From Leptodontidium sp. MPI-SDFR-AT-0119 (taxonomy: Eukaryota; Ascomycota; Leotiomycetes; Helotiales; Leptodontidiaceae), in contig JAHLEZ010000001.1 of the NCBI GenBank assembly GCA_020726505.1, positions 310,001 through 374,000 on the forward strand: a stretch of DNA of 64,000 bases, written 5' to 3'. Positions 1 to 12,400 of the stretch are shown here, in pieces. Numbering within the stretch: position 1 is the stretch's first letter; each line of letters begins with the position of its first letter. The position numbers were made by a program, and so were the translations under genes. The notes under the pieces were generated by a model, which saw only the letters and a program-made list of their open reading frames with translations, did not search any database and was not told the origin of the DNA.

Positions 1-1057
1 ATTGAAATCAGGCGCAAGCTGGGGATATGTGCTGGGATAGCGTTTTTGAAGACATACCTCATGACGGGGGACTCTAGTAGCTTGTATAATCAGCATTCTG
101 CATCCCCTTCCCTCGAGCTGTCCTGTTTTCTACTCTGGCAGATATCCAGTTCCGAACGAGCAACGAACAAAACATCCTCCCCCTTACGCTGCACACTTCA
201 ACCGTGTATGTTGCATTCACTCTCATTCTGGCACCCTTCGGCCCTAGATGCCGCCTTCTCTCTGGTGCGAATTCCTGCACCGAAATCAAATGGCCATATT
301 AGATAACTGTTCTTACGACGCAGGAACCCGAGTCCTCCACCGCGCCATATACGGCAAGCAATATCCGACAATGACATTCAAATTACAGTCCTGGGTGTCC
401 GCGAAACATAACAAGAGGTATTTTTGAGGGGAACACTTGGGGTTCTATGTTGGTTGTGAGGATCTCGCGTCAGCCGCTGAAGGCCACAGTGCTGATCGCA
501 TCGACGCGTTAGACACCTCGGATGATGATGGCTTCCCGGTCTGTGGAGATGCAATTAGTCAGATTTGGTTAGGGGGTGTTGCAAATAGCTTTTAAGGAGT
601 ACTAAAGACAGGTACATGACAAAGAATGGTTTGGATTGGGAAGGGGGATTGGTCTCGACGATGATTGTTGGCAGGGTCATCAAAATTAACTGAGTTCAGA
701 AGGAGCTAGTGTTTATCCCATATTCATGGTATTGGACGACGGGTTTTTCGACAATGTACTCAAGCTACGTCTTCCAGCTCTTGAGCTGACGGAAATATGG
801 CAGGTGAATTTCGATAGTTTTGAGAGAATGAGCGAGAGCCATGTGCACAGGGGATATCCAGCGAAAACAAGCAACGAAGCGATCCTTGTTACAACCGGTA
901 CAGTAATTTTACAAACCCATACATGTTTACAGGCGACATTGTGAGCCACCCTGTACAGGGCAGTGTCCACACTCACTCTCACGCTGGGTAAAATAACAGC
1001 TCCTCGAAAGCACAAAAAGAGCAACCTTACAAAGAGTTCAACCAAGGAGAAACTTAC
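1..1057. other. Intergenic, no gene recognised
   Basis: I see no reading frame with protein-like composition or splice structure here. The open frames on both strands are short and low-complexity. The plus-strand frame at 726-944 is open for 72 codons but matches nothing I recognise. Confidence 0.5.
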
Positions 1058-1549
1058 ATGCAACAACTCATCGAATACGAACCCTATTCCCTAAATATCA
1101 GCGACTCGTCCGGAAGATCCAGAACAAGATCCTCGTCTGTCTGCGAAGACATTTACATCCGCCTTTCAAAAGATATCGAGAGCCCTGGTGTGTTATTTTC
1201 TGAGAACACTAACAACAGAAACGCTAAGGATATTGTTGAGCAGATGAAGTTGGAACTCTTTCTTCTCAAAGAAGCACGGCTAGGGTTAAAAAACGCTTCC
1301 GAGCAAGCTAGAGATGAAATTGTTCCTTGGCCACACATGACCTGGATACTCGGAGGGACTTGTCGGCCATGTTCGCAGTGATTACCGAGCACTCCAGTCA
1401 CGAACTTTGAGTCAGATTCCAAAGTTCTCACCAATCATAAAAAGATCCTAGAAGCGGTACGGAGGAGTGCCAACTCACGCCTCGCCACCCTTTTGCATGC
1501 CGTTTCCTCCCGTCAAGAGAACGAATGGATAATCGAAGGAAATTTATAG
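1058..1549 (+). pseudogene. Decayed coding fragment of unknown family
   Basis: An open frame starts at 1058 and runs for 107 codons with globular composition, including the helical-looking stretches DIVEQMKLELFLLKEA and LGLKNASEQARDE. After its stop at 1379-1381, protein-like text continues in two other frames: DLSAMFAVITEHSSHEL up to about 1408, then KVLTNHKKILEAVRRSANS, ending at a TAG at 1547-1549. Three coherent pieces in successive frames suggest one ancestral exon broken by small indels. I do not recognise the family. Unrecognised introns could also join some of the pieces, so pseudogene status is an inference. Confidence 0.35.
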
Positions 1550-1878
1550 CTTACCGAAAAAATCTGTTGAATTCAGGACCAGCAGTAGAACTAGAAGATA
1601 GCATTACGTAGAAGTAAGGTAAGTTGGCGTAAAATCAAAACGGAGTTAGCAAAAAGGCGGACTGTAAAAAAAGATCCCGGACAACGACTGGATGATACAA
1701 CATGATGACAGCATACACGACAGTGACAACTCACCCCTCTTCCACAACAGAGCAGAGCAGAGCTCGAGTGCCGATCTATCAGTTCAGAAAGAACGGTGAA
1801 CACTGCTGCACAGTGATAAATATATGATGTGATAAAAACTACAACGCCATGCAATGCAGATGATCAACCGTAGAAGTG

Positions 1879-1904
1879 ATGTACTGTAAGATCTTACAGT
1901 ACAT
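1879..1904. repeat. Perfect 26-bp palindrome
   Basis: The two 13-bp arms are exact reverse complements with no spacer. The centre is AGATCT and both flanks carry TGTACTGTA/TACAGTACA. It is the longest member of a family of TACTGTA/TACAGTA palindromes scattered around the H+-ATPase gene. It could form a cruciform or bind a dimeric protein. No function is shown by the sequence. Confidence 0.8.
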
Positions 1905-2250
1905 ACGCCGTGTGACCGAGAGGTCGTTGTAGTAAGTACAGTACTCAGTACTCCACAGTAAGTGGTGAAGCGGGGACAAAGAAAAAGGGAAAAGAGCCCC
2001 GGTGCTGTAGAGATCAATCCCACGATGGCATTCCCAAAGAATTGAATAGCAGGATGAACGGTGTGGATTCTCGATGTAACTGCATTATTGCACTGTCTTC
2101 TAGAAATTCACTAGATGATTGAGGACAAAGCGATGAGGCAATTCCCACACCGGACGCCAGACCGTCAGGACCATAACCATGGTACTGCAGTGAAACGGGA
2201 AAATGTGATCCTACATACTCAGTGGCATAGAGATTAGGATATGACAAATT

Positions 2251-3055
2251 GAAATCGAAATCGAAATCGAAATCGAGATCAAAGTCCACTGACTAGATAT
2301 GAGTAGAAACATCTCTAAAAAAGCGGTCTGGAATTTTCAACTGCGCTGATCAAATACAAAAACTAAGGAACTGCTCTGAAACGAACTCAGAAGCACCAGA
2401 AACCAAAGATAGGAATCTCTAGGGACCATCGACGAGGCAATTGCCGCACCAGTGAGTGAGAGGAGCTAACGAACTCCCCGAACGGCAACGACGGGAGAGG
2501 AGAATAAATCTCAAAGAGGACCTAAAGAATTCTAGAACAGAACAAACGGAAACAGAAAAAAAGATGGGGTACTTAAAACCACTGACAGCAAGGAATGAAG
2601 GGAGGGAGAAAACGGAACGCTAGAAGTATTTTCGAATACCCCGTCATCTTTCTCGCCTAGAAATTCGAGATTTAGTGATGAAGTTAGGTGAGGTGAGGTG
2701 AGGTGAGGTGAGGTGAGGGAATTAAAGCACCAAGCAAAAGCAACCAAAGACAGGATGGTGAAGAAAATGACAAGCAAGGCCAGAAAGATTCTAGAAGGCC
2801 GGAAGAATAACATGCATGCATGCATGCATACCTTGCATGCGAGCGATGAGAAGAGAAAGAGGTTGCATGACTGACTGACTGACGAACATGGCGTACGATC
2901 CGAACAGCCGCATCGCGTCGCATCGAATCTCATGATTCCTCATCCAGCGATGATTCGGAATCAAATTCTTCGTACACACATACATACATACATGTACGTC
3001 CGTAGTGTGAGGGAATTAAACTCCCCTACCCCATCCATCCATCCATCCATCCATC
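2251..3055. repeat. Cluster of unrelated microsatellites
   Basis: Six short tandem arrays with different units lie within 0.8 kb: GAAATC (2251-2280), AGGTG (2686-2719), CATG (2811-2829), TGAC (2868-2883), ACAT/ACATAC (about 2977-2994) and CCAT (3031-3055). The units are unrelated, so this is a zone tolerant of slippage rather than one expanded satellite. There is no coding potential across it. Confidence 0.85.
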
Positions 3056-4254
3056 GTAATTCTTCACCGACTCATGCAGACGGAACGAACACCGCTCCAA
3101 GAAAACCAGATTCAAATCCAGATCCAGAATGATTCCATATCAGTTTTAGGCAATCTTCCAGAAGAGAAGGGAACGAAAAACCACCGGCCGGAAGAATACA
3201 CCCCCCTCAATTCCAAGAAGCTTGGAGATGCTTGGAAACACGGAAGAACTCGGTCGGCACTTTTAACTTACTCAACTCAACTATCCTCGCACACCAGCGT
3301 TTTAACCGGCTCGGTACTTTAACCCTTCAACCAATGAATGGATTTCTAGATAATGCAGGATCGGTAGAAGAAGGGGATCTCCAGCTCTAGTACTTTCTAA
3401 CTTGGACACGAGTTGTGCACTCCCGGTTTACGGTTGTGGCGGTCTACATCACGACAGGATACGATACGATGCGATGTGGGGTGAAGGCTCGGTTAGTTGC
3501 CTCAGTCTCAGTGCCTCAAGAAAGGGCCTTCCTTTACCGTATCAGACCGGCCGGTCTTGGTCACGTTGCGTTATTTTCCCTCCTTTCGTTTCGTTTCATT
3601 GCTTGAGGAGTTCGCTCGCTCGGTAGATTCTCGCTTTTTCGCTTTTCGCTCCAAATTCTGGGTTTGGTTTAGTCTAGCTCGAGCTCGCTCTGTGCGAAGT
3701 GGATCCGTAATGAGGAAGAAAGAAGTGGAGAGCTTGTGTGGATACCTACCTATATTCTAGTATCTACATTACGAAAAGGGTGATGATGGACCGAAGGCGG
3801 TGAGATGGTAAAAAAAAAAAAATTCTGGCGGTTGTGCGAAAGAAGTGGAGAAGGGAAGGGAAATTGAAATTGGGTTTATGTACAGTAGTGGATTAGAGAG
3901 GGATATGAAAATTGATGGGGGTTGAGTTATCGGACTGGGAGATTGGGGAGCTCGGACAGCTGCGAGTACTGTAGCTCCTCGGAGAAGGGCATGAGATATG
4001 AGATCTGTCTTGTTGGGTTTTTTCCCCCTTGCTTGGAGGGAGATGAGGATGTGGGTTGTATGCAGGTACTTTTTACGACAGTGCATACATGGTGGGGTAG
4101 AAGGGTAAATGAAGGAAGGGAAAGAGAGCACGAGACACTTCACTTCTCTAGATGTCAATTGAAGATGGGAAATCACCAGAGGTAATCACCTAATTAGAGT
4201 CACTTCACTTCACAAGCAACAGGCAGGAACACGTAGATAATTAACATAGAAAAG

Positions 4255-4260
4255 TTTATT
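4255..4260 (-). terminator. Candidate polyadenylation signal of the H+-ATPase gene
   Basis: AATAAA on the minus strand, about 280 bp past the stop codon of the H+-ATPase gene, in an A/T-rich 3' region. It is the best candidate I see for the poly(A) signal. Fungal signals are loose, so use of this copy is an inference. Confidence 0.4.
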
Positions 4261-4538
4261 TGTTTGTGGTATCACCCTGACACCATTACCCTTGAAATCT
4301 AGACAACACAACATATGTCAAAAAAGGAGGTTAATTACACACTAAAAATCGCACACACATACAACAAGAAAAACCCAACTACATGACACGATTCAAGACA
4401 TTGTGAAGATCAAGCGTAGTCGACGACAACAGTGACCGACTCCGTATCCAATCAGAGACGTTAGTGAGAGGTAGGGAGGACGACAACTGTTGAGGAGCGA
4501 CAAGTGATGTTCGTATGCGATGAGGGAGAGTGGGTTGT

Positions 4539-7500
4539 CTAGTCGTCCTCCTCGGCCTCGGTGGCCTTGGGGGTGAGGTGCCATCTGCTTCCTCCGAGAT
4601 CGTCCTTCTCGTGGGCAATGGCGACCTTGGACAAGTGGGAGAGGATGTTCTCCATCTGGGTGTCTGCGCGACTGCGCTTGGCGCGGCCAAGGTTGTCGAG
4701 CCATGCCATGCGGTTCATGAGGTAGTAGACGATAGCGATGACGATCGAGACACCGATGGAGTAACCCCAGACGATGATGACAGTGACGATGGAAGTGTGG
4801 CCGTTCTCAGACAGGAGTCTGTTGCGGGTGACTGGGTTGGAGGGCTCGCCTGCTCCACCGCACAACCAACCGAAGACGGTGAAGAGGGTAGAGAGAATGT
4901 CGACACCAAAGATGGCGCCAACGAGTTGCCAGGATGGCCAGGTCTCACCACCACGGGTGACGAAGATGAGCCAGTTCTCAGTGAGGGAGACTTCGAGGAA
5001 GAGTATACCTTGGATGGAGCCGAAGTTGTTGATGATACCACCGTTGGGGAGGAAGAGAGCACCACGGATGACCCAGGTACCGAGAGCAAGAAGAACACCG
5101 AGGACGACGGAGATGATCCAGATCTTTGGTAGTTGCCACTCGACTGGGCGTTGCTCGAAATGGGCGTTATCGTAGGCGACGGCAATGGTAGCAAGATCGG
5201 CAAAGAGGGCAAGGAAGACAATAAGCTCAGCGCGGATAGTCTCGTTGATGATGATCATGGAAGTGACAAGGTAGATCTCCAAGTGCAAGCAGAGGGCGAT
5301 ACGGTATTGGATGTATGCCTTCATACGTTGGAAAATTTGACGGGCGATCTTGATGGCAGAGACAATGGTGGAGAGACCTGGGGCAAGGAAGACAATATCG
5401 GCGGCGGCTTGAGCGGCTTCAGTGGCACCCTCGACGGCAATACCACAGTCAGACTTCTTGAGAGATGGAGCGTCGTTGACACCGTCACCAGTCATGGCAG
5501 TCAAATGTCCACGTTGTTGCAACATCTCGACGACCTGGTACTTGTGCTCGGGGAAGACCTCAGCAAAACCATCAGCCTTCTCGACAAGATCGTGCTGAGT
5601 GGTTCCAGAGAGACCACCGTGGATGAGACGTTCAGAGTTGTAAACCTTGGTACCAAGAGCCAACATCTTGCAAGTTTCCTTGGCAATAGCGATGGCATCA
5701 CCAGTAAGCATCTTAACAGAGAGACCGAGAACTTGGGCTTCAGCGATGGTGGAGGCGGTATCCTCACGAGGAGGGTCGAACATGGGCAACATGCCGAGCA
5801 ATTGCCAGTCTCCGTCGCCTTCTTGAACGCAAACACCGAGGGAACGGAAACCACGACGAGCGAACTCAGTGGTCTTGGCCTTGTACATATCGGCATCTTC
5901 CTTGGAGCAGGCAGAGAGGTTGAGGATAGCCTTGGGGGCACCCTTGGCGCAAGTGTAGCGGACACCATCCTTGACGACGATAGCAGTGATACGCTTGGAG
6001 ACGGGGTCGAAAGGAGTGAATTTCTCGGTCTTCCAGCCTTGGGAGAGGATCTCCTTGGCTCTTGGGTAACGCTTGAGAGTGAGAATGGTGACCTTGTCAA
6101 TAGGATCAAGAGACTTGACGTTGTGGGAAGAAGCGAGAGCGGCAACAGCCATCATCCAGTTGACATCAACACCCTCAGCCACGAATGGCTCACGGATGGA
6201 GAGTTGATTGGCAGTGAGCGTACCGGTCTTGTCGGAGCAGAGAACATCGACACCCTGCAGGAAACATCATTAGCTTATGATCTTGCACGCGTGATTGGCA
6301 TTCGAGCTCATCGGCCGGCAGTCTGAATGCGGGCTTCACAGTAATCCAATGCGAAGGCGCGGGATCAATAGAAGGCGTCGGATAAGACGATCCGGCCAAT
6401 GATGGCTGGGGAGGCTGCATGATCAAGCGACCGGGCACAGCACTAACTGCAGACCATCGCATGCAACCACCAAGAAAAGAACGTGCAGATGAGGGGGAAA
6501 CTTACAGCGAGAGATTCAATGGCAGTGAGCTTCTGCACGATGGCCTTCTCCTTGGCGAGGTAAGCAGCACCGACAGCGAGAGTGGTGGTGGTGACGACTG
6601 GAAGACCGACGGGAACACCGATAATCAACAAGATAAGAGCGTAATGAAGCAAGTTGACAGAGCTGTCCTCGGGAGTAGCGATTTTCAAGTGACGGAAGAA
6701 ACCTCCCATCCAGGCAGCGAGAATCCAGCCAACGACCAAGACCAAGAGCGACGTGCCGATGGAGTTCATGATGGCCTTGAAATGTCCTTGATCCTTGGCC
6801 CCAGAAACGAGAGAGGCAGTGCGACCGACGAAAGAAGTCTTAGCAGAGTGTGTGATGATGGCATATGCCTTTCCACGCTTGCAACCAGTAGTGTAGTAGA
6901 TGACATCGGCGACGTACTTGTCGACAGCGAGGGACTCTCCAGTCATGGCAGATTGATCGATGGCCAGAAGAGCGTATCCCGATCCGTGCTTGTGCTCGAG
7001 CTCATCATCATCCTCGCCCTTCTCAGCAGCAGACTCGCCGGCCTGGGCTTCCAATTCGCGGAGGTATTCTTGGTAACCGTTGGGGTTGTCGTAGGCAGAG
7101 ATAATTCGGGCGTCACCGGGGACGACTTGTCCATCCTCGATGATGATCTAGTAGATGTTAGAATTGTCAATTGAGTTTAATTGACATTGCTGGCGTGCAG
7201 CTGGGAGCACGCAATTGACAGTGGGTGACTTACAATATCACCTGGAACCAATTCACGAGCCTTGATCTCCTCCTCGACACCGTTACGGACGACAGTTGTG
7301 CGCATGGCAATATCACCCTTCAAACTGGCGACGACATCTGCAGCCTGCTTTTCTTGGTACCAACCAACGACAGCGTTAAGCATTAGAATACCAATAATGA
7401 CACCGAGATCAATCCATTGACGCAGACCAGCCGCGAGCAGGACAGCGAGTTCCATAACTGTGATTGAGTTAGGAGATGTTCTGGCAGGTCAATTGTGTCA

Positions 7501-7906
7501 ATTGAAGCTTACCATAGAGAATGGGTCCGGTAAAGAAACCCAGGAACTTGAGGAACAAGTTCTCCTTCTCCGTGGTCAATTCGTTCCATCCAGTCTTCCT
7601 TCGTCTAGTTTCGACCTCAGCTGTCGACAGACCCTGCTTCCAGTCGGTTTGCATCCACTCGTCGGGGGCCTCGAAGCTGCCGTCGGCGCCTGGCGTCAAC
7701 TTCTTCTTGCCGAACTGATACCACTTCTTCTTGGGCACATCGTCGTAGATGGAGCCAGCGACGGAAGCTCGACGTCCATCTCTGTAGTTGGAGATGTACT
7801 TCACAAGGTTACCGTACTCGCCCAAGTCGCCGCCGTCGTTGGGTTGAGCGTCGCGTTGGAGCTCTTTTTCGGCATCGCCGTTCTCAATGTCCTGATGAGG
7901 AGCCAT
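4539..7906 (-). CDS. Plasma-membrane H+-ATPase (P-type, subfamily IIIA), Pma1/Pma2-like
   Basis: This is the proton pump that energises the plasma membrane by ATP-driven H+ export. Exons are 7906-7513, 7457-7234, 7147-6506 and 6254-4539, all in frame, giving 991 aa. Visible landmarks are the actuator TGES (about residue 275), the phosphorylation motif CSDKTGTLT (Asp about 428), KGAP in the nucleotide-binding domain (about 524) and TGDGVND (about 675), with hydrophobic helices before and after. It is longer than the 918-920 aa of yeast and Neurospora Pma1 because of an acidic insert before TGES (about 238-258) and a longer tail. The usual C-terminal RVSTQHEK is replaced by KVAIAHEKD, so the two phosphorylated residues are Ala-Ile. 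Intron 3 (251 bp) is much longer than introns 1 and 2 (55 and 86 bp). It may be the second Pma isoform of filamentous fungi. Family assignment is certain; isoform is inference. Confidence 0.97.
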
Positions 7907-8050
7907 TGTGGTGGGAAGAAGAGGGGAGATGGGAGAGAGGACGACAACTCGAAGAAGACCACAGCACGGCACCTGCACAAAGACGAGAGGAAAAAGGATT
8001 GGAAGGAAAGTTGTGCTCGGGGGGGTGGGAGCTCTATTTAATCTAAGGCT
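7907..8050 (-). promoter_or_regulatory. Pyrimidine-rich leader and core promoter of the H+-ATPase gene
   Basis: Directly upstream of the ATG the coding strand is strongly CT-rich (7907-7945), as is common at strongly expressed fungal genes. A TATA-like TTAAATAG lies near 8035, about 130 bp upstream of the start. The start context on the coding strand is CCACAATGGCT, a good fungal initiation context. The transcription start site itself cannot be placed from sequence. Confidence 0.45.
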
Positions 8051-9427
8051 CGCGACGGGATGGTAGGATCACCAGCTAAGTCTTTATGGTCTAGCGAGAT
8101 CGCATTGGACGGCCACGGCGACGGCCATTGCGGGAGTCAAGTCAAAGTCAAGCTGTAGGGCCTGTAACGGCGTCACTCTCGCTCGGACTTGACGGCATCT
8201 GGGTTCAGGATGGATGACCAGCGACTGACTTGCTTGACTGACTACTGACTATGGGAAAGGTGGGTTATCTAGGCCGGGCCAGGGTCCAGAGCTTGAGCCT
8301 GAGCCTGGGGGGGTTATTGGAACAACCGCGGGATGGAGGGGTGTGGTAGAGACTTGGGTTAGTGTAGTGTAGTGTAGATAGTGGACATTTTGGGTGGACT
8401 GCAGACTCTGTGCGTGTGAGTAGAGTGAGGCATTTTGGCAGCAGCCAGCAAGCGTGAAGCGGCTTTACCCATTCGCAGGCGAACGAGCTAGAGGAGGTAA
8501 ATTTCCCGACCACGGTATGGAATCCTGACTGACTGGGGGAGCAGAAGCACGGGTGCAAATCAAAACAATGAATAAGAATTGGCGCGTTAGTGGGGGTAAG
8601 TGATAAACAACCAGACAACCAGACAACCAGAGTGGCAGAATGGAGAAACGCACGGAAAACCGCGACAGGGCTCGAGTCGCTTGGCCCTTGGCTGGCAAGG
8701 TAGGGGGGTAGGTGGGTATGGTGGACAGGTAAGGTAGGGTAGGGATGAAGGTTTCGGGGCTTTGTAGGGGGAACTGTAGGGATGGGAGCAACATATGGGC
8801 AAGGAAGTACAGTGTATCAGTGGAGGGGGTAGGGAAGAGCATTACGGTGAAATTTCCCCTAGTGGAGTGAGTACATTGAGTGTTGTGCTGTGGTTGGCCT
8901 GGAGGGGAATGGGAATGTGGGTATTGAATGGAGGCAAGTACTTCGTAATGGATGGAGATTTGATATTGAAAATGAGGTATGATAGGAAGAATGCAGTATG
9001 AAGGTAGGTACTGTATGGATACTGTTGTAATTACTACGTAGTGAGGCAGGCTCAATGTGTACTGAACAATTGACGAAAAGAGGAACAGGTAATTCGTGTG
9101 GATATGAGGTAAGGAGCGCTGTGATGTACTCTAGAGTGCTCTGGAAGTCTGTCGAGTCCACTGAAAGAAAATTATAGTGACCTTAGTCCACTGAAGAAGC
9201 TATCATAGTACCCCAAGTCCACTGGAACTCTTCTTTAGGTACCCTAACTGCCCCGGCCAGACTCGCACCAACCATGCCTCGCTTCTCATAAGTACGAAAC
9301 CGAACGAAATCTACAGTCATCCTCGAAACGACATCATTACTGTTTCCGTGTAACCTGACTAACCACCCTTTCCTGCACAGTGTGCACTGGATCTCAGAAT
9401 AGCATCCCGATAAGCCGCAACAGTACA

Positions 9428-9439
9428 TACTGTACAGTA
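9428..9439. repeat. TACTGTACAGTA palindrome
   Basis: A perfect 12-bp palindrome inside a longer GTAC-rich run (about 9423-9446). It has the same core as the larger palindromes at 1879-1904, 13473-13486 and 14071-14092. Confidence 0.7.
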
Positions 9440-12400
9440 CGTACGGTAGAAGTGTTGAGCTTGCGCTCAAGCTTGATGACTGTACCAGAGCTTGAATGCC
9501 ATCCGGCACCAGGAAGGGAAGAAGAAGAAGAGGCAAAAAAACCCCCAATTCAGGCCATGACGAAATACCGACTCCCGTAGCCCATCCAAAAGCCCACACC
9601 CGCCAATCAGCCTGACTAACACCCGGCGACCGTAGACCGAAGACCAGCCCTTCACACCACACCACACCACACAACCCACCCCTGGAACCAGCAGGGAAGA
9701 GAGGTGTAAGATGACGGTGAATCGATGGGGATAATCCCAGTTCTGGCCTGGATGTTTCCATCCCACTGCGAAGCCCACCAACCAGCGTTATCCGGTGCAG
9801 ACAAGGGCTTGGGGGGGGGGCCCACTGGCGCACGACTCGAGGATGACGAGGCGAACGGTGCTCTGCTGGGCAAGGTAGAGTGGAGCACGATACACCCTGA
9901 TCTCTTCCAATTGGCCAATGGGCGGCTCGCTGAAATTATTTCAATTCGAAATTCTGCATTCCTGGTTTGGCTTGCTTCTACTGTACGGAGTAGGGTTCCT
10001 TCTCTCTAGCGCCTGGCCGCTTGAACCATAGGGCGGGCCGTGGAGAAAGGTTCTGTATAGTAGAAGCAGTGAGTTCAATGGATTGCAGACCATTGAGGAC
10101 GAATTGTGAGGAATTGTGCATATGGATTGGTTGGATAAGAGAGAGTTGTGTATACTAATAGTGAGTGAGTGTTGGCAATCTGAATTGAGCACTGGCTGGC
10201 CGTTGTCTCTCTATCTGAGTGAGCAAGTTGATTACTTCGTAACTGCTGTGTTCTGCGTATTATGATGTGGCTTTGGTCGCCGTATTGTGCTGCACTCTAG
10301 CTGCACTTCTGGCTGGGCAGTGGGCACCGATGCAACACGCCCACGCCATACAAAATCTCCGTCCTCTGCCTGTTGTGCCCACACATGCCCTGCGAGTCCC
10401 CATACTTGTCCCATACAAAAGAGGCATTTTATTATGAGGGTTCACGTCTTCATCAAGGGCTTCAAGGCTTGACCTTTCGCAACAGCAGCAGAAGCAGAAC
10501 CTCGGTCAGGATCGGGAAGAATCCATCCTCAAAGTCCCCCCAGTGGGCACCGTAATTCAACTTTGCGTATCTACCCCCATCTCCTCGATCTGGGTACGGA
10601 GGAATAGCTCGCTCGGCTCAGACGGCTACTTGCAGTGTAGTTGCAGTCAATAATCGACTTGACCCGCGAACGAGAGGACTAACGGTATATACACCTCGAT
10701 GCAGTCTAGACCAGTCTTGCATGAGCGAATGTCTATTGCGCTATTGGCCGAAAGGTAATTGGCATCCCGATGTGGCCTATCTGGTGGACCTGATTTGATA
10801 TGAGATGTATGCGCCGAAGCACTGGAATGAGTGAATGATTTGAATGTATGGCAAGCCCGCCAGTCAGTTAATCAGTCAAGTCAGTAGGTTGTATCTACAG
10901 TACCCTTACCACCCGTACTTAAATTACTTCATCCAAGACAAACAGCAGCGAAAGCGACAGCGACAGCTTGCTTTCCCACTTCCACTTTTCACTTTCTCTT
11001 AGCAAATGCCAAACTGACATTGGTCTAATCTTCCCTATCTGGTCTATCCAAGCTCGAAGATTCGCTGAAACTGATGCATGCCACGGGCGCCTCATTGCTA
11101 TTATTGTCACTCCTATCCGCCGTAGGTGGGAGGGACATTCACACAATCACCGTAGCAAGTCTCAAGCCTCAACATCTTCCTTGACCCTCTGCTAACGCGA
11201 GTCAGCTAGACTGGTGGTCTGGAGAGGGCCTCGAAAGCTTAGCACCCGATTGACGTTTGAGCTAACACCCTTCCCTTCCTTTCCTTCCCCCCTCCGCTGC
11301 TTTTGTTTTGTTTTGGTTTGTTTGTTTCCCTTTGAAGCCACTTCACTTTCTTCAGTCTGTTGTTGGACACAGACCGGACGAGGCCAGCCCAGCCCTAACT
11401 CAAACCTGCTCAGTGTACCCACCCACTCACTAACTGTGCCTTCAATGCCATCCTATTGTACTGTAATGTCTCCTCCCTGCAGTACAGTACCAATTCCTAT
11501 GATAGGCGTGCTGTGGCATCCTGTGGCCCTCCTGTGGCTTCAACTGGACCGGCCTGATGCAGCCCACACACGCCGCCTGCATATGCATCTGCATCTGCAC
11601 GCATCTTTTTCATCTCCATCTCCATCTTTCATCTCCCACTGCAACTCCCCCATCCATCTGCAACCAATCTGCATCCACCTACCGGTAAGGTATCCATTCC
11701 ACAAAATCGAACCTGCGCGGAGGTTTGTGCCGACTAGCGGCATCCACATTTTTTGTTAAAATTTCACTTTTCTGCATCCCATCCAGCTTATCGTATTGAG
11801 TACGGTGCTACGGTAAAGTACTCGCTGTAAATTCATTATTGCTTATCTCTCGCATCTTCGCTCTTTTCTCCCTGTGGCGCTCGCTCAGTACAGTAGAAGC
11901 TCTGGCCTGCCTGTCTCTATCCTGTCTCCCCATCCTCGTCTGCCGTGACACTCTTCCGCACGTAGCCAGCCAGCCATCCAGAGTGACTACCTGACTGTCT
12001 ATCCTATCCTATTCAGGGCCGCCCGGTCTCTCCGTCCGACTATTTTACACCTTACACCGACCAACCGACCGACGGCAAGCTTCCGATCTCCCGTAGAATT
12101 AGAATGGGACATTCACCAATCCCAAGAAGATTTCTATGCGGCATTTAAAAATTTCCTCATCTCGGTCACGTGTGGGGTACAGTACCAAAAAATCCCTCTT
12201 CCTTCCTTCTCCGCCCGACCCACGTCGGTGTGTGTGTGTCGGTCGGTATCGGCGTGTCGGCTTCTGCTACTTTTTTCACTACGTTCTGCTATGGTAGAGA
12301 TCTTCTTGCCCAGAGTCCTGTCTTGTCATGTCATTTCTCCTTGTCTCTTCTAGGTAATAGTCTGGGGCAAGCAAACACCGGAAGCGTTTCATTCATTGAT

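Larger units (their letters stand above)
1550..4254. other. Gene-free flank downstream of the H+-ATPase
   Basis: No convincing coding region. The stretch holds the palindrome at 1879-1904, a cluster of simple repeats between 2251 and 3055, and an A13 run at 3810-3822. The remaining open frames are short and compositionally biased. Confidence 0.5.

Noticed and set aside
5133..6326. 397-codon open frame antisense to the H+-ATPase gene (also 4530-5132 and 6419-7174)
   Set aside because: These mirror the strongly biased codon use of the pump gene, cross its introns without their own splice logic, and have low-complexity Gly/Asp/Leu-rich text.
6255..6505. Long third intron of the H+-ATPase gene as a possible nested small gene
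   Set aside because: An open frame crosses it on the minus strand, but it has no start context or recognisable product. Donor, branch point and acceptor are normal.
11214..11759. 181-codon plus-strand open frame in the gene desert
   Set aside because: Text is CT-tract translation (Ser/Pro/Phe/Cys/His-rich) with no domain, and the start and end lie in simple repeats.
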